The notes under the pieces were generated by a model. That model did not search any database. It saw only the letters and a program-made list of their open reading frames with translations, and had not been told where the DNA came from. Both the position numbers and the translations under genes were made by a program. From Elioraea tepidiphila DSM 17972 (GTDB lineage: Bacteria > Pseudomonadota > Alphaproteobacteria > Acetobacterales > Acetobacteraceae), in assembly GCF_000378465.1 (NCBI RefSeq), contig NZ_KB899912.1:1-64000 (forward strand): 64,000 bases of DNA. The letters are read 5' to 3'. Shown piece by piece: positions 52,922 to 61,555 of this stretch (the stretch's first letter is position 1; each line of letters begins with the position of its first letter).

Positions 52922-54736
52922 TCAGGCAGCGACGCCGAGGAACTGGGCGCCGAGCCGGGCCAGGCGCTGCGCCTGCGGCCCCGCCTGGCGCACCGCCACG
53001 CGCAGCCGGCGCATCCGCGCCTCGCCGAACAGTCGGCCGAGCCGCGCCTCGGGCAACGCCCGCAAGGCCGCCCCCTCGAACACGATCAGCGTGAACGGGC
53101 CGAGCCCGGGCGGCAGGTCGGGGAGCGCGGCACCCTCCGCCATCAGCCCGACCGAACTGAACAGCGGCGCAAGCTCCTGCCCGATCTCCATCAGCCGCAC
53201 CGGGTTGGTGCCGGACGGGATGCCATCCAGCACGGGCGTCAGGATCTCGCGTGCAGGCGCGGGCAGGCCGCGACAGGCCGCCAACACGCCGCGCCGGCGC
53301 GCAGCCGCGGCGAACGTCTCGTATGCCACGGGCAGCGCGGCCGGCGTGCGATCCCCGGCGGCCAGCGCGGACAGGGCCTGCTCAGCCGCGGCACCCAGCA
53401 GGACGATGTCGTGGTCGGGCAGCCCGGCGGTCGTCTCGCCGGCCAGCGCGTGCGCCGCCTCGATGCGCCGGCGGAGCTCCGGCGCGAGCGTCATCCAGAC
53501 GAGCGCCGTCCCGCCCCCGCCGGCGCTGATCAGGCGCTCCGGCACCACGCGCGGCGCCGCCAGCGCCTGCTCCAGCTCCGCCAGCACCTGCGCGCGCAGT
53601 TCGGCCTGGCGGGCGGCCAGCCGTTCCATGAGGGTGGAAACGAGGGTCGCGCGATCCGGCGGGACGTCGATCCCGTCGGCCGGCACGGCCGCGGCATGGC
53701 CGGTGACGCCGGGCGCATGCTCGCCGCCGTATTCGCCGACCAGGCGGATGCGGATCTCGCGCGTGATCGCCGCGATCCGGTCGGCGTTGTCGAGCTCGGT
53801 GCCGCGCGCGAACCAGATCGCGAAGCCGCCGGAGTCGGTGCGCGCATAGACGTCGCCCGGCTCCAGGCGGCGTTTGATCACGGATTCGGCGAGCATCATC
53901 AGCCGGCTCTCGACCTGGGCCCAGCGCTCGCCATAGGCCGCGCGCAGCGGGTCGAGCCGGATCAGCGCGACCTGGCCCACGACGAGGCGCCGCTCCGGCG
54001 ATGCCGCGTCATGCCCGTGCTCGGCGTGCAGCGTGACGACGCGGAACCGCGTGCCCTCATGCTCGACCGCGACCGCGTGGATCAGCACCGGGATCACCGA
54101 GCCGTCCTTGCGGCGAAGCAGCAGGGGCATCCGGTAGCGCCCGCCGGTGCGGCGCTGCTCGGCGCGGCGCGAACGCGCCTCCTCCAGGCTCGCCGGCGCG
54201 GTCAGCCGATCGACCGACAGGCCCGGGAGCTCGCCCATCGCATAGCCGGTGAGCGCCGCGTAGGCGGGGTTGGCGACCAGGATGCAGTCATTCGGCATGA
54301 TCACGGCCGCGGCGACGTCGAGGTTGCGGAACACCTCGGTCAGCACCGCCTGGATGGTCGCGTCCTCGCGGTCGCGCCGGCGGCGTTCGGTGATGTCGCG
54401 CCCCATGAACAGCACGGCCGGGCCGCCGCCGGCGATCGCGCCGAGCGGGATCACCGTGAAGCCGAACCAGAACCGCGTGCCGTCGGCACGTGCCCAGCAG
54501 ATCTCGTCGCGGAGTTCCGAGCCGGCGGCGATGGCGGCGTCGAGCCGCGCCAGCGTCGCGGGATCGCTGTCCGGACAGGCGAGCAGCGCCAGTCCGCGTT
54601 CGCGCAGCATGGCCTCGGCGAAACCGGATACGCGCGCGAGCACGGCGTTGGCGTCGATCACCCGCCGGTCGGTCGAGGCGATGACGACGAGCGCGAGCCC
54701 GTCGCGCTCCAGCGCTGGAATCACGGCGTCCAGCAT
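52922..54736 (-). CDS. Dual-PAS signalling protein without a recognised output domain
   Basis: 604 residues, no signal peptide or TM. PAS1 (about 8-120: LALVVIASTDRRVIDANAVLARVSGF... GFTVIPLGAIAGGGPAVLFMGRDITERRRR) and PAS2 (about 130-235: AAVIMPNDCILVANPAYAALTGYAMGELPG... LLLRRKDGSVIPVLIHAV) are clear. The rest (RLVVGQVALIRLDPLRAAYGERWAQVESRLMMLAESVIKRRLEPGDVYARTDSGGFAIWF) resembles a degenerate nucleotidyl-cyclase-like fold seen in sensory-box proteins of Rhodospirillales, but no GGDEF, EAL, HATPase or HTH motif is present. It stands alone between the protease and the sugar-acid operon. Confidence 0.8.
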   Translation of the reverse strand: MLDAVIPALERDGLALVVIASTDRRVIDANAVLARVSGFAEAMLRERGLALLACPDSDPATLARLDAAIAAGSELRDEICWARADGTRFWFGFTVIPLGAIAGGGPAVLFMGRDITERRRRDREDATIQAVLTEVFRNLDVAAAVIMPNDCILVANPAYAALTGYAMGELPGLSVDRLTAPASLEEARSRRAEQRRTGGRYRMPLLLRRKDGSVIPVLIHAVAVEHEGTRFRVVTLHAEHGHDAASPERRLVVGQVALIRLDPLRAAYGERWAQVESRLMMLAESVIKRRLEPGDVYARTDSGGFAIWFARGTELDNADRIAAITREIRIRLVGEYGGEHAPGVTGHAAAVPADGIDVPPDRATLVSTLMERLAARQAELRAQVLAELEQALAAPRVVPERLISAGGGGTALVWMTLAPELRRRIEAAHALAGETTAGLPDHDIVLLGAAAEQALSALAAGDRTPAALPVAYETFAAAARRRGVLAACRGLPAPAREILTPVLDGIPSGTNPVRLMEIGQELAPLFSSVGLMAEGAALPDLPPGLGPFTLIVFEGAALRALPEARLGRLFGEARMRRLRVAVRQAGPQAQRLARLGAQFLGVAA

Positions 54737-54847
54737 CGCTCGGCGATCCCCGAGGCCGAACCTCTACGCCCCATGAGATGGTGACGAGGCGCGCTTGCCG
54801 GAAGGGCCGCCAGGGCGCGGAAGGACCCGACGCCGGCTCCCCGGCCG

Positions 54848-55891
54848 TCAGCTGTTCGGGCCGCGGTCCATCGCGTAGGGCTGCCAGCGGCGAAGCCCGC
54901 TGCCCGGCAGCACGGTCGGGTTCACGCAGGACATCGGCCAGCGCCCCGACAGCACCAGCGCCAGTTCCTGGCCCACCCGGCGCTTGCGCGCCGGATCGAA
55001 GCGCGCGGAGGCCGAGGCGTTGTGCGGCGAGAGGATCACATGCGGCATCTTGAGCAGCGGGTTGTCGGGCTTGGGCGGCTCGATCTCGAACACGTCGAGC
55101 CCCGCCCCGGCGATGGTCTTGCTCTCCAGCGCGCGGATCAGCGCGGCCTCGTCCACGGTCGGGCCGCGGCCGGTGTTGATGAAGATCGCCGTCTTCTTCA
55201 TCTGCCGGAAGTGCTTGTCGGTGAGCATCCGGCGGGTCAGCGCCGTGTCGGGCGCGTGCATCGAGACGAAGTCGGACTGCTGCAGCACCTCCGAGAGCGT
55301 CGCCGGTTGCACGCCGTAGTCCGACATCACGAGTTCCTGCACGAACGGGTCGTAGGCGAGCATGTGCAGGCCGAAGGGGCGGGCGCGCTTGGCCACCATG
55401 CGCGCGACCCGGCCGAACGAGATGAAGCCGAGCGTGAGCCCCATCAGACGCGGCACCTGGAGCAGCTGCGGCCGTCCCTCCATCCAGCGCCCTTCGCGCA
55501 CCATGCGGTCCTGCTCGATGCAGCGGCGGTGCGTGGCGAGCAGCAGCATCATGGCGTGATCCGCCACCTCCTCGATGAAGGTGTCGGGACAGTTGGTCAC
55601 CGGGATGCCCTTGGCGGTCGCGGCGGCGACATCGACGTAATCGACACCCACCGTGCCGAGCACGATCGCCTTGCACTTGGAGAGCGCATCGATCATCGGC
55701 TTGGTGAACTTCATGCCCTTGGCATACACGGCGTCCGCCTTCGGCGCGGCGGCGATGAACCCCTCCTCGGTGGCAGGGCATTCGACGATCTCGGCGTCCA
55801 TGCCCTCGAGCGCCTCCATCTCGTAGTCGTAACCGCCGCCCGCGGTGGTGAACGAGGCTCCGGCGGGGGTGAGGATCGTGTACTTGGCCAA
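54848..55891 (-). CDS. D-2-hydroxyacid dehydrogenase family protein
   Basis: 347 residues from a TTG at 55891 preceded by AGGAG; no ATG lies nearer the natural start. The NAD-binding domain is LTLGFISFGRVARMVAKRARPFGLHMLAYDPFV near 150, with a G-x-x-x-x-G-R pattern instead of the usual GxGxxG. The catalytic Arg is in INTGRGPTVDEAALIRAL near 235, Glu in FEIEPPKPDNPLL and His in SPHNASAS near 285. It resembles phosphoglycerate/glyoxylate-hydroxypyruvate reductases. It is the last gene of the operon led from 63187; it probably oxidises or reduces a sugar-derived 2-hydroxyacid or 2-ketoacid. Confidence 0.85.
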   Translation of the reverse strand: MAKYTILTPAGASFTTAGGGYDYEMEALEGMDAEIVECPATEEGFIAAAPKADAVYAKGMKFTKPMIDALSKCKAIVLGTVGVDYVDVAAATAKGIPVTNCPDTFIEEVADHAMMLLLATHRRCIEQDRMVREGRWMEGRPQLLQVPRLMGLTLGFISFGRVARMVAKRARPFGLHMLAYDPFVQELVMSDYGVQPATLSEVLQQSDFVSMHAPDTALTRRMLTDKHFRQMKKTAIFINTGRGPTVDEAALIRALESKTIAGAGLDVFEIEPPKPDNPLLKMPHVILSPHNASASARFDPARKRRVGQELALVLSGRWPMSCVNPTVLPGSGLRRWQPYAMDRGPNS

Positions 55892-55917
55892 GGTCGGTCT
55901 CCTGGGTGGAACGAACG

Positions 55918-57093
55918 TCAGGTCCTGGGCGGGCGGGCGCGCACGGCGGCCTCGTTGATGTCCGCGCCCCAGCCCGGCGCGGTCGGCAGCACGAGCTCGC
56001 CGTTCTCGATCACGGGAATAGCCGTGACGAACTCGTCGCGCCAGGGGCATGAGTCGAGATCGATCTCCATGATGCGGAAGTTCGGCACGGCGGCCGAGAA
56101 GTGCGCGGAGTGGAACGAGCAGAGATGGCCGTAGAAGTTGTGCGGCGCGCAGTTCACCTCGTAGGCGTCGGCCATCGCCGCGATCTTCAGGCTCTCGGCG
56201 AGCCCGTTCCACGGCACGTCGATGATCGCGACGTCCATGCCGTAGGTTTCGAGATAGGGGCGGAAATCGCGCCGCCCGTGCAGGGTCTCGCAGCTCGCGA
56301 TCGGACAGGGCGCGCGGCCGCGGATCAGCGCGAGTGCGGCCGGATCATGCGTGTCGATCTCAAGCCAGCGCAGGTCGAACTCCGCCGCCGTCTCGGCGAT
56401 GCGCAGGAACCCCTCGGTCTTGAAGTGGAAATTCACGTCGAGCATGACGCCGAACTCCGGGCCGACCGCGTCGCGGATGGCGCCCAACTGGCGGCGGAGA
56501 TCGGCGAGCAGCGCCTCGTCCCAGTTCAGCTCCGGCCAGCCGGGTGTGCGGCCGAAGCCCTGGTTGAAGTACCGGAGGGCACCGTCGCGGTAACGGAACA
56601 GGTTGGTCTTCAGGCAGCGGAACCCTTGCGCCTTCACCTCGGCGGCGTGTGCTGCGAGATCGTCGTAGCTGCGCAGGTCCGGCAGGAAGCCCTTGCCGCG
56701 CTGCGCCACACGGTAGGTGCCGAAATGCGACCAGTAGACCGGGATGCGCTCGCGGATCGGTCCGCCGAACAGCGCGTGGACCGGCTTGCCGGCCTCCTTG
56801 CCGCGAATGTCGAGCAGCGCGTTCTCGATCGCCGCGATCGCCTGCTGGTTGATGCCGCCCCTCGCCTGGCGCGTGGCGACGTGCAGCTTCGCGACGATCG
56901 CCTCGGAGGCGCGGGGGTCCATGCCGATGATCAGCGGCGCGAGCGCCTCGATCACCGGCGAGAGGCCGCGGCTGCCGAAGTCCTCGTTGTACTCGCTCCA
57001 GCCGGTGATGCCGCAGGCGGTGGTGATCTTCAGGAACGAGAAGCTGCGCCACGCCGCGTCCGCGCGCAGCGTCTCGACACGGTCGATGCGCAT
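55918..57093 (-). CDS. Mandelate racemase/muconate lactonizing (enolase superfamily) enzyme
   Basis: 391 residues. The N-terminal capping domain (MRIDRVETLRADAAWRSFSFLKITTACGITGWSEYNEDFGSRGLSPVIEALAPLIIGMDPR) precedes a beta-barrel. Metal ligands are seen as Asp in GVMLDVNFHFKTEG near 220, Glu in LRWLEIDTHDP near 247 and Glu in ASCETLHGRRDFRPYL near 272. A Lys in CLKTNLFRYRDG near 165 is a candidate general base; a His in NCAPHNFYGHL near 322 fits the second base. These suit the MR or acid-sugar dehydratase subgroups. Operon context (sugar ABC importer, TPP enzyme, 2-hydroxyacid dehydrogenase) suggests a sugar acid substrate. Confidence 0.88.
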   Translation of the reverse strand: MRIDRVETLRADAAWRSFSFLKITTACGITGWSEYNEDFGSRGLSPVIEALAPLIIGMDPRASEAIVAKLHVATRQARGGINQQAIAAIENALLDIRGKEAGKPVHALFGGPIRERIPVYWSHFGTYRVAQRGKGFLPDLRSYDDLAAHAAEVKAQGFRCLKTNLFRYRDGALRYFNQGFGRTPGWPELNWDEALLADLRRQLGAIRDAVGPEFGVMLDVNFHFKTEGFLRIAETAAEFDLRWLEIDTHDPAALALIRGRAPCPIASCETLHGRRDFRPYLETYGMDVAIIDVPWNGLAESLKIAAMADAYEVNCAPHNFYGHLCSFHSAHFSAAVPNFRIMEIDLDSCPWRDEFVTAIPVIENGELVLPTAPGWGADINEAAVRARPPRT

Positions 57094-57097
57094 CCGG

Positions 57098-58006
57098 CTA
57101 TTCCTTCACCGCCCCCGTGAGCGAGGAGACGTAGTAGTCGACGAAGAAGGAGTAGAAGATCGCGACCGGCAGCGAGCCGAGCAGGGAGCCCGCCATCAGC
57201 GCGCCCCACTGGTAGACGTCGCCGGTGACGAGCTCGGTCAGGATCGCCACGGGAACGGTCTTCTTCTCCGACGAGCTGATGAAGGCGAGCGCGTAGATGA
57301 ACTCGTTCCAGGAGAGCGTGAAGGAGAAGATGCCCGCGCTGATCAGCCCCGGGGTGGCGAGCGGCAGCGTGATCTTGGTCAGGATCTGCAGCCGTGTCGC
57401 GCCATCGATCAGCGCGCACTCCTCGAGTTCGTAGGGGATCGACTTGAAGTAGCCGATCAGCAGCCAGGTGCAGAACGGGATCAGGAAGGTCGGGTAGGTG
57501 AGGATCAGCGCGAACGGGCTGTCGAACAGCCCGAGCTTGAACACCATCAGCGCCAGCGGAATGAACAGGATCGAGGGCGGCACCAGATAGGCGAGATAGA
57601 TCGCGAGGCCCACATACTGGCTGCCCTTGAAGCGCAGGCGCTGGATCGCATAGGCGGCGAGCGTGGCCGCGAACAGCGACAGGAAGGTCGAGCCGATCGC
57701 GATCCCCATCGTCGTCATCAGCCACGACGGATAGGCGGTGTTGAACAGCAGATGGTTGATGTGGTCGAGCGTCGGCGAGCTGATCCAGAGCGGATTGTAG
57801 TCGCGCAGATTGTAGAGCTCGTGGTTCGGCTTGAACGCCGTGATGGTCATCCAATAGAACGGGAACAGCAGGATGAACACGAAGCAGGCGAGCGGGACGT
57901 AGATCGTCACCACGCGTCGCGTGCGCGTGTCCCACGACATCAGCTCCGGCGTGACGGTCGCGGATTCCTTGCGGGCCGGGGCGGCGGCTGCGGCGGCGTC
58001 GCTCAT
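57098..58006 (-). CDS. Carbohydrate ABC transporter permease (MalG-type)
   Basis: 302 residues, six TM segments. The MalG-type coupling loop is EECALIDGATRLQILTKITLPLATPGLISAGIFSFTLSWNEFIYAL near 200-245. It ends 5 bp upstream of the enolase-superfamily gene. With the MalF-type permease upstream it forms the membrane pore of the importer. Confidence 0.93.
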   Translation of the reverse strand: MSDAAAAAAPARKESATVTPELMSWDTRTRRVVTIYVPLACFVFILLFPFYWMTITAFKPNHELYNLRDYNPLWISSPTLDHINHLLFNTAYPSWLMTTMGIAIGSTFLSLFAATLAAYAIQRLRFKGSQYVGLAIYLAYLVPPSILFIPLALMVFKLGLFDSPFALILTYPTFLIPFCTWLLIGYFKSIPYELEECALIDGATRLQILTKITLPLATPGLISAGIFSFTLSWNEFIYALAFISSSEKKTVPVAILTELVTGDVYQWGALMAGSLLGSLPVAIFYSFFVDYYVSSLTGAVKE

Positions 58007-58027
58007 CGTTCGTCTCCTCCGCCCGGC

Positions 58028-58987
58028 TCAGTCGTTGCTCTCGCCCTGCTGCCACTTGCGCCGCGCGAGCGCGAAATAGCTGAACAGGGTCGCGAACACG
58101 AGGAACGGGATCATCGCCACCGCGATCGCCGCACCCTCGGCGAGCTGCCCACCGGGGATGCCGCGCTGGAACGCGAGTGTCGCCATCAGATGCGTCGAGT
58201 TCACCGGCCCGCCGCGGGTGATCGCGTAGACCAGCTGGAAGTCGGTGAAGGTGAAGATGATCGAGAAGGTCATGACGATCGCGAGAATCGGCAGCAGGAG
58301 CGGGAAGGTGATGTAGCGGAAGCGCTGCCAGCCGGTCGATCCGTCGAGCAGGGCGGCCTCGTAGAGCGAGGGCGAGATCGTCTGCAAGCCGGCGAGCAGC
58401 GTGATCGCCACGAACGGGATGCCGCGCCAGATGTTCGCCGCGATCAGCGACCAGCGCGCGGGCCAGGCGGAGCCCAGGAAGTCGAAGTAGCGGTCGCGCA
58501 AGCCCAGCACATCGACCACGAACCACGAGATCACCGAGAACTGCGCGTCGTAGATCCACCAGAACGCGATCGCCGAGAGCACCGTCGGCACGATCCAGGG
58601 CAGCAGCACGATCGCGCGCAGCAGGCTCTTGAACGGGATGTGGTTGTTCAGCAGCAGCGCGAGCCAGAGCCCGAGGCCAAATTTCCCGACCGTCGCCACC
58701 GCCGTGTAGAACACGCTGTAGAACACCGAGGACCAGAAGATCGGATCCTCGGCGAGCCAGATGAAGTTCTCGAGCCCGATCCACTTCCCATCACGACCGA
58801 TCGTGGCGTCCGTGAAGGCAAGCCAGATCCCCAGGCCGAGGGGATAGGTGAGGAACACCATCAGCAGTCCGATCGCCGGCAGCATGCAGGCGAAGATCAG
58901 GAACGGCTTCCAGTCGAAGAGCCGCACCAGCCACGAGGGCTGGGGCCGCTGCTTCGTCCAGACGATCGCCGATGTCGTGGCGTCCAT
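58028..58987 (-). CDS. Sugar ABC transporter permease (MalF/UgpA-type)
   Basis: 319 residues, six TM helices after a cytoplasmic N-terminus (IVWTKQRPQPSWLVRLFDWKPFLIFACMLPAIGLLMVFLTYPLG). The coupling loop is LYEAALLDGSTGWQRFRYITFPLLLPILAIVMTFSIIFTFTDFQLVY near 215-260. It pairs with the MalG-type permease 21 bp downstream. Separated from the binding-protein gene by a strong hairpin. Confidence 0.93.
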   Translation of the reverse strand: MDATTSAIVWTKQRPQPSWLVRLFDWKPFLIFACMLPAIGLLMVFLTYPLGLGIWLAFTDATIGRDGKWIGLENFIWLAEDPIFWSSVFYSVFYTAVATVGKFGLGLWLALLLNNHIPFKSLLRAIVLLPWIVPTVLSAIAFWWIYDAQFSVISWFVVDVLGLRDRYFDFLGSAWPARWSLIAANIWRGIPFVAITLLAGLQTISPSLYEAALLDGSTGWQRFRYITFPLLLPILAIVMTFSIIFTFTDFQLVYAITRGGPVNSTHLMATLAFQRGIPGGQLAEGAAIAVAMIPFLVFATLFSYFALARRKWQQGESND

Positions 58988-59007
58988 GGTGCCCTCGCGG
59001 CGTCAGC

Positions 59008-59040
59008 GGTGCCGCCGGCCGGTTCGCGGCCGGCGGCACC
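59008..59040 (-). terminator. Intercistronic hairpin between sugar binding protein and permease
   Basis: A perfect 14-bp stem (GGTGCCGCCGGCCG at 59008-59021 with 59027-59040) and a 5-nt loop, 9 bp after the binding-protein stop on the minus strand. No U-tract, so partial termination or mRNA stabilisation is likelier than a full stop. It would keep binding-protein output high relative to the permeases; the same position is occupied by a hairpin in the amino-acid importer at 18672. Confidence 0.6.
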
Positions 59041-59049
59041 GCCGGGGAC

Positions 59050-60381
59050 TCAGCGGAAGATGCGCCGCGCGCGGCGCTCGGCTTCCGCGACGGCCTGCTG
59101 CGGCGTGGCCTGGCCGCCGGCGACCGAGGCGTACATCTGCACCAGCACGTACTCGGACGCCGCCGTGCCGGTGGCTGCCGTGATCGGCCCCTTGTAGCCG
59201 GACCAGTAGCGGTAATCGAGGCCGCGCCGGTACACCGCGATCTTCGGGTCGCTGTCCCACACCGCGCTGTTGTCGTACGCCTTCAGCGGGTGCGACCAGT
59301 AGCCGAGGCAGGCGGTCAGCCACGGGTTGTACTGTTCTGCTTCCATCATGAACTGGATGAAGGCCTTGGCCGCGTTCGGGAACCGCGCGCTGCGGAACAC
59401 CATCGCATTGATGATGGTCGCCGTCTGCGGCGCATCGGGGGCCAGGCCGCGCGGCATGTTGGCGTGGTCGCTGTCCTCGGCGATGTGGCGCGTGTTCGGA
59501 TCGTTCTTCAGCGCGAAGTAGAGCGACACGCCGTTCGGCGTCAGCCAGCACTCCTGCGCCGCGTAGGCGCGGTTGTTGGTCGGGTCGAGCCAGGAGAGCG
59601 TGCCGGGGACGAAGGTCGGGTAGAGCTTCTGGAGGTATTCGAGCGCCTGGATCGTCGCCGGCTGGTTGATCGCGACCCGCCCCTGCTCGTCGGTCAGGAA
59701 GGAGTTGTGCGACCAGGTGAGCCAGTTCGCCGTCCCGTTGCCGTCTCCCACCGCGTTGCCGAGCGCGAATCCGGCGGGCTTGCCGATCTCCTTCAGCCGC
59801 TGGCACAGCCTGAGGAAGTCCTCGTGACTGTCCGGGATCTTGTCGAACCCCGCCTCCTTGACCGCCGAGATCCGGTACACGATCGGGCCGGTCGAGCCGC
59901 CGAGCGGGATGCCGATCCAGTTGTTGGTGCCGTGCCGCTTGCCGTACTTCTCGGCGAGGAACTGCCAGCCGCCGTATTTCTTGCCGAGATACTCGGCGAC
60001 ATCCGACATGTCGAGCAGCCGGTCGGCGTAGATGTGCGGATCGTCCGACCAGCCGATCACCACATCCGGGCCGGTGCCGGTGTTCGCGAGCACCGCCGTC
60101 TGCGGCCGGATGTCCTCCCAGCCGACGAAGTCCACGCGCACGGGCACATTGAACTGCCGGCTGAACTTCTCGGCGTTGGCGCGGAAGAACGTCTCGTCCG
60201 GCTCGACGAAGCGCGCCGGGCGGATCACGCGCAACGACGCCCCGCTCTCGATCGGCAGGCGCGGCGGCTCGGCGGGCTGGGTCGGGATCTGCTGGGCGCG
60301 CGCCTCCTCGACGAGGGCGAGGGTCGCCGCAGACGCGGCCGTGAGCTTCAAGCCGTCACGTCGGGTAATCAGATAGGCCAT
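59050..60381 (-). CDS. Extracellular solute-binding protein (sugar-type, Tat-like signal)
   Basis: 443 residues. The N-terminus LITRRDGLKLTAASAATLALVEEARAQ has a twin-arginine pair and an Ala-rich core with a cleavage site near residue 30, consistent with Tat export. The mature protein is an MBP-type cluster-1 binding protein: FVGWEDIRPQTAVLANTGTGPDVVIGW, GTNNWIGIPLGGSTGPIVYRISAVKEAGF, FALGNAVGDGNG and FIQFMMEAEQYNPWLTACLGYWSHP. It sits between the ATPase and permease genes. Substrate unknown; sugars, sugar acids or polyols are the family range. Confidence 0.92.
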   Translation of the reverse strand: MAYLITRRDGLKLTAASAATLALVEEARAQQIPTQPAEPPRLPIESGASLRVIRPARFVEPDETFFRANAEKFSRQFNVPVRVDFVGWEDIRPQTAVLANTGTGPDVVIGWSDDPHIYADRLLDMSDVAEYLGKKYGGWQFLAEKYGKRHGTNNWIGIPLGGSTGPIVYRISAVKEAGFDKIPDSHEDFLRLCQRLKEIGKPAGFALGNAVGDGNGTANWLTWSHNSFLTDEQGRVAINQPATIQALEYLQKLYPTFVPGTLSWLDPTNNRAYAAQECWLTPNGVSLYFALKNDPNTRHIAEDSDHANMPRGLAPDAPQTATIINAMVFRSARFPNAAKAFIQFMMEAEQYNPWLTACLGYWSHPLKAYDNSAVWDSDPKIAVYRRGLDYRYWSGYKGPITAATGTAASEYVLVQMYASVAGGQATPQQAVAEAERRARRIFR

Positions 60382-60431
60382 CGGACATTCTCCCTCTTCG
60401 CAGTGTTGTCTGAGGCCGTTCGCTCGGCTCT

Positions 60432-61487
60432 TCAGTCGATTCGCCGGCCGGATTGCCGGTCGAACAGGTGAATCAGCGCGGGGTCGGGCGAGACCGGCAG
60501 CACCTCGCCGGGCCGCGCGGCGATGCGTTCGCGGAACGCACCGATCATGTGCGCATTGCCGGCGCGCAGGATCACCTGGGTTTCCGACCCGGTCGGCTCG
60601 ACCACCTGCACCGTCGCGCGGATGCCGTTCGGGTCGAGCCGGAGATGCTCGGGCCGGATGCCGTAGATCGCCTCGCCGCGATGCCGCGCCGCACCGTTGC
60701 TCGGCAGGGGCCAGCGCGTGCCGTCGGCGGCATGGAAGGCGCCCTCCTCGATCCGCCCCTCGATCATGTTCATCGCCGGGCTGCCGATGAAGCCGGCGAC
60801 GAACAGGTTCGCCGGGCGGTCGTAGAGTTCGAGCGGCCGGCCCGCCTGTTCGACATTGCCGTGGTTCATCACCACGATCTTGTCGGCCATCGTCATGGCC
60901 TCGATCTGGTCGTGCGTCACGTAGACGGTGGTGACGGTCAGGCGCTGGTGCAGCTCCTTGATCTCGGCGCGCATCGCCACGCGCAGCTTGGCGTCGAGGT
61001 TGGAGAGCGGCTCGTCGAACAGGAACACCTGCGGGTTGCGCACGATCGCCCGGCCCATCGCCACGCGCTGGCGCTGCCCGCCCGAGAGCTGCCGCGGGTA
61101 GCGGTGCAGCAGCTGTTCGAGGCCGAGGATGCGGGCCGCGCGCCCCACCTCCTCCTGCATCACCGCCTTCGGCGCACCGGCGAGCTTCAGAGAGAACGCC
61201 ATGTTGTCGAAAACGGTCATGTGCGGGTAGAGTGCGTAGTTCTGGAACACCATGGCGATGTCCCGGTCCTTGGGCGGGACGTTGTTCACCACCCGCCCCC
61301 CGATCACGATCTCGCCCGAGGTGATGTTCTCCAGACCCGCCAGCATGCGCAGCAGGGTGGACTTGCCGCAGCCCGAGGGGCCGACCAGCACGACGAACTC
61401 GCCGTCGGCGATATCGACCGACACGCCGTGCAGCACCTCGGTCGACCCGAAGGACTTCCTCACATTCCGGATATCGACCGCCGCCAT
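60432..61487 (-). CDS. Sugar ABC transporter ATP-binding protein (MalK/UgpC-type)
   Basis: 351 residues. Walker [17 protein letters not shown] near 37, Q-loop [17 protein letters not shown], signature [19 protein letters not shown] near 135, Walker [17 protein letters not shown] near 158 and H-loop [22 protein letters not shown]. The C-terminal TOBE-type regulatory domain (about 240-350: [38 protein letters not shown]) is present, as in CUT1-family importers. It energises the adjacent permeases. Confidence 0.95.
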   Translation of the reverse strand: MAAVDIRNVRKSFGSTEVLHGVSVDIADGEFVVLVGPSGCGKSTLLRMLAGLENITSGEIVIGGRVVNNVPPKDRDIAMVFQNYALYPHMTVFDNMAFSLKLAGAPKAVMQEEVGRAARILGLEQLLHRYPRQLSGGQRQRVAMGRAIVRNPQVFLFDEPLSNLDAKLRVAMRAEIKELHQRLTVTTVYVTHDQIEAMTMADKIVVMNHGNVEQAGRPLELYDRPANLFVAGFIGSPAMNMIEGRIEEGAFHAADGTRWPLPSNGAARHRGEAIYGIRPEHLRLDPNGIRATVQVVEPTGSETQVILRAGNAHMIGAFRERIAARPGEVLPVSPDPALIHLFDRQSGRRID

Positions 61488-61555
61488 CCGTCCTCCCTTG
61501 ACGCGCCGCGTGGCCTTCGGCCTTCAGTGTGCGACAGCCGCATCATGCATGTTTG

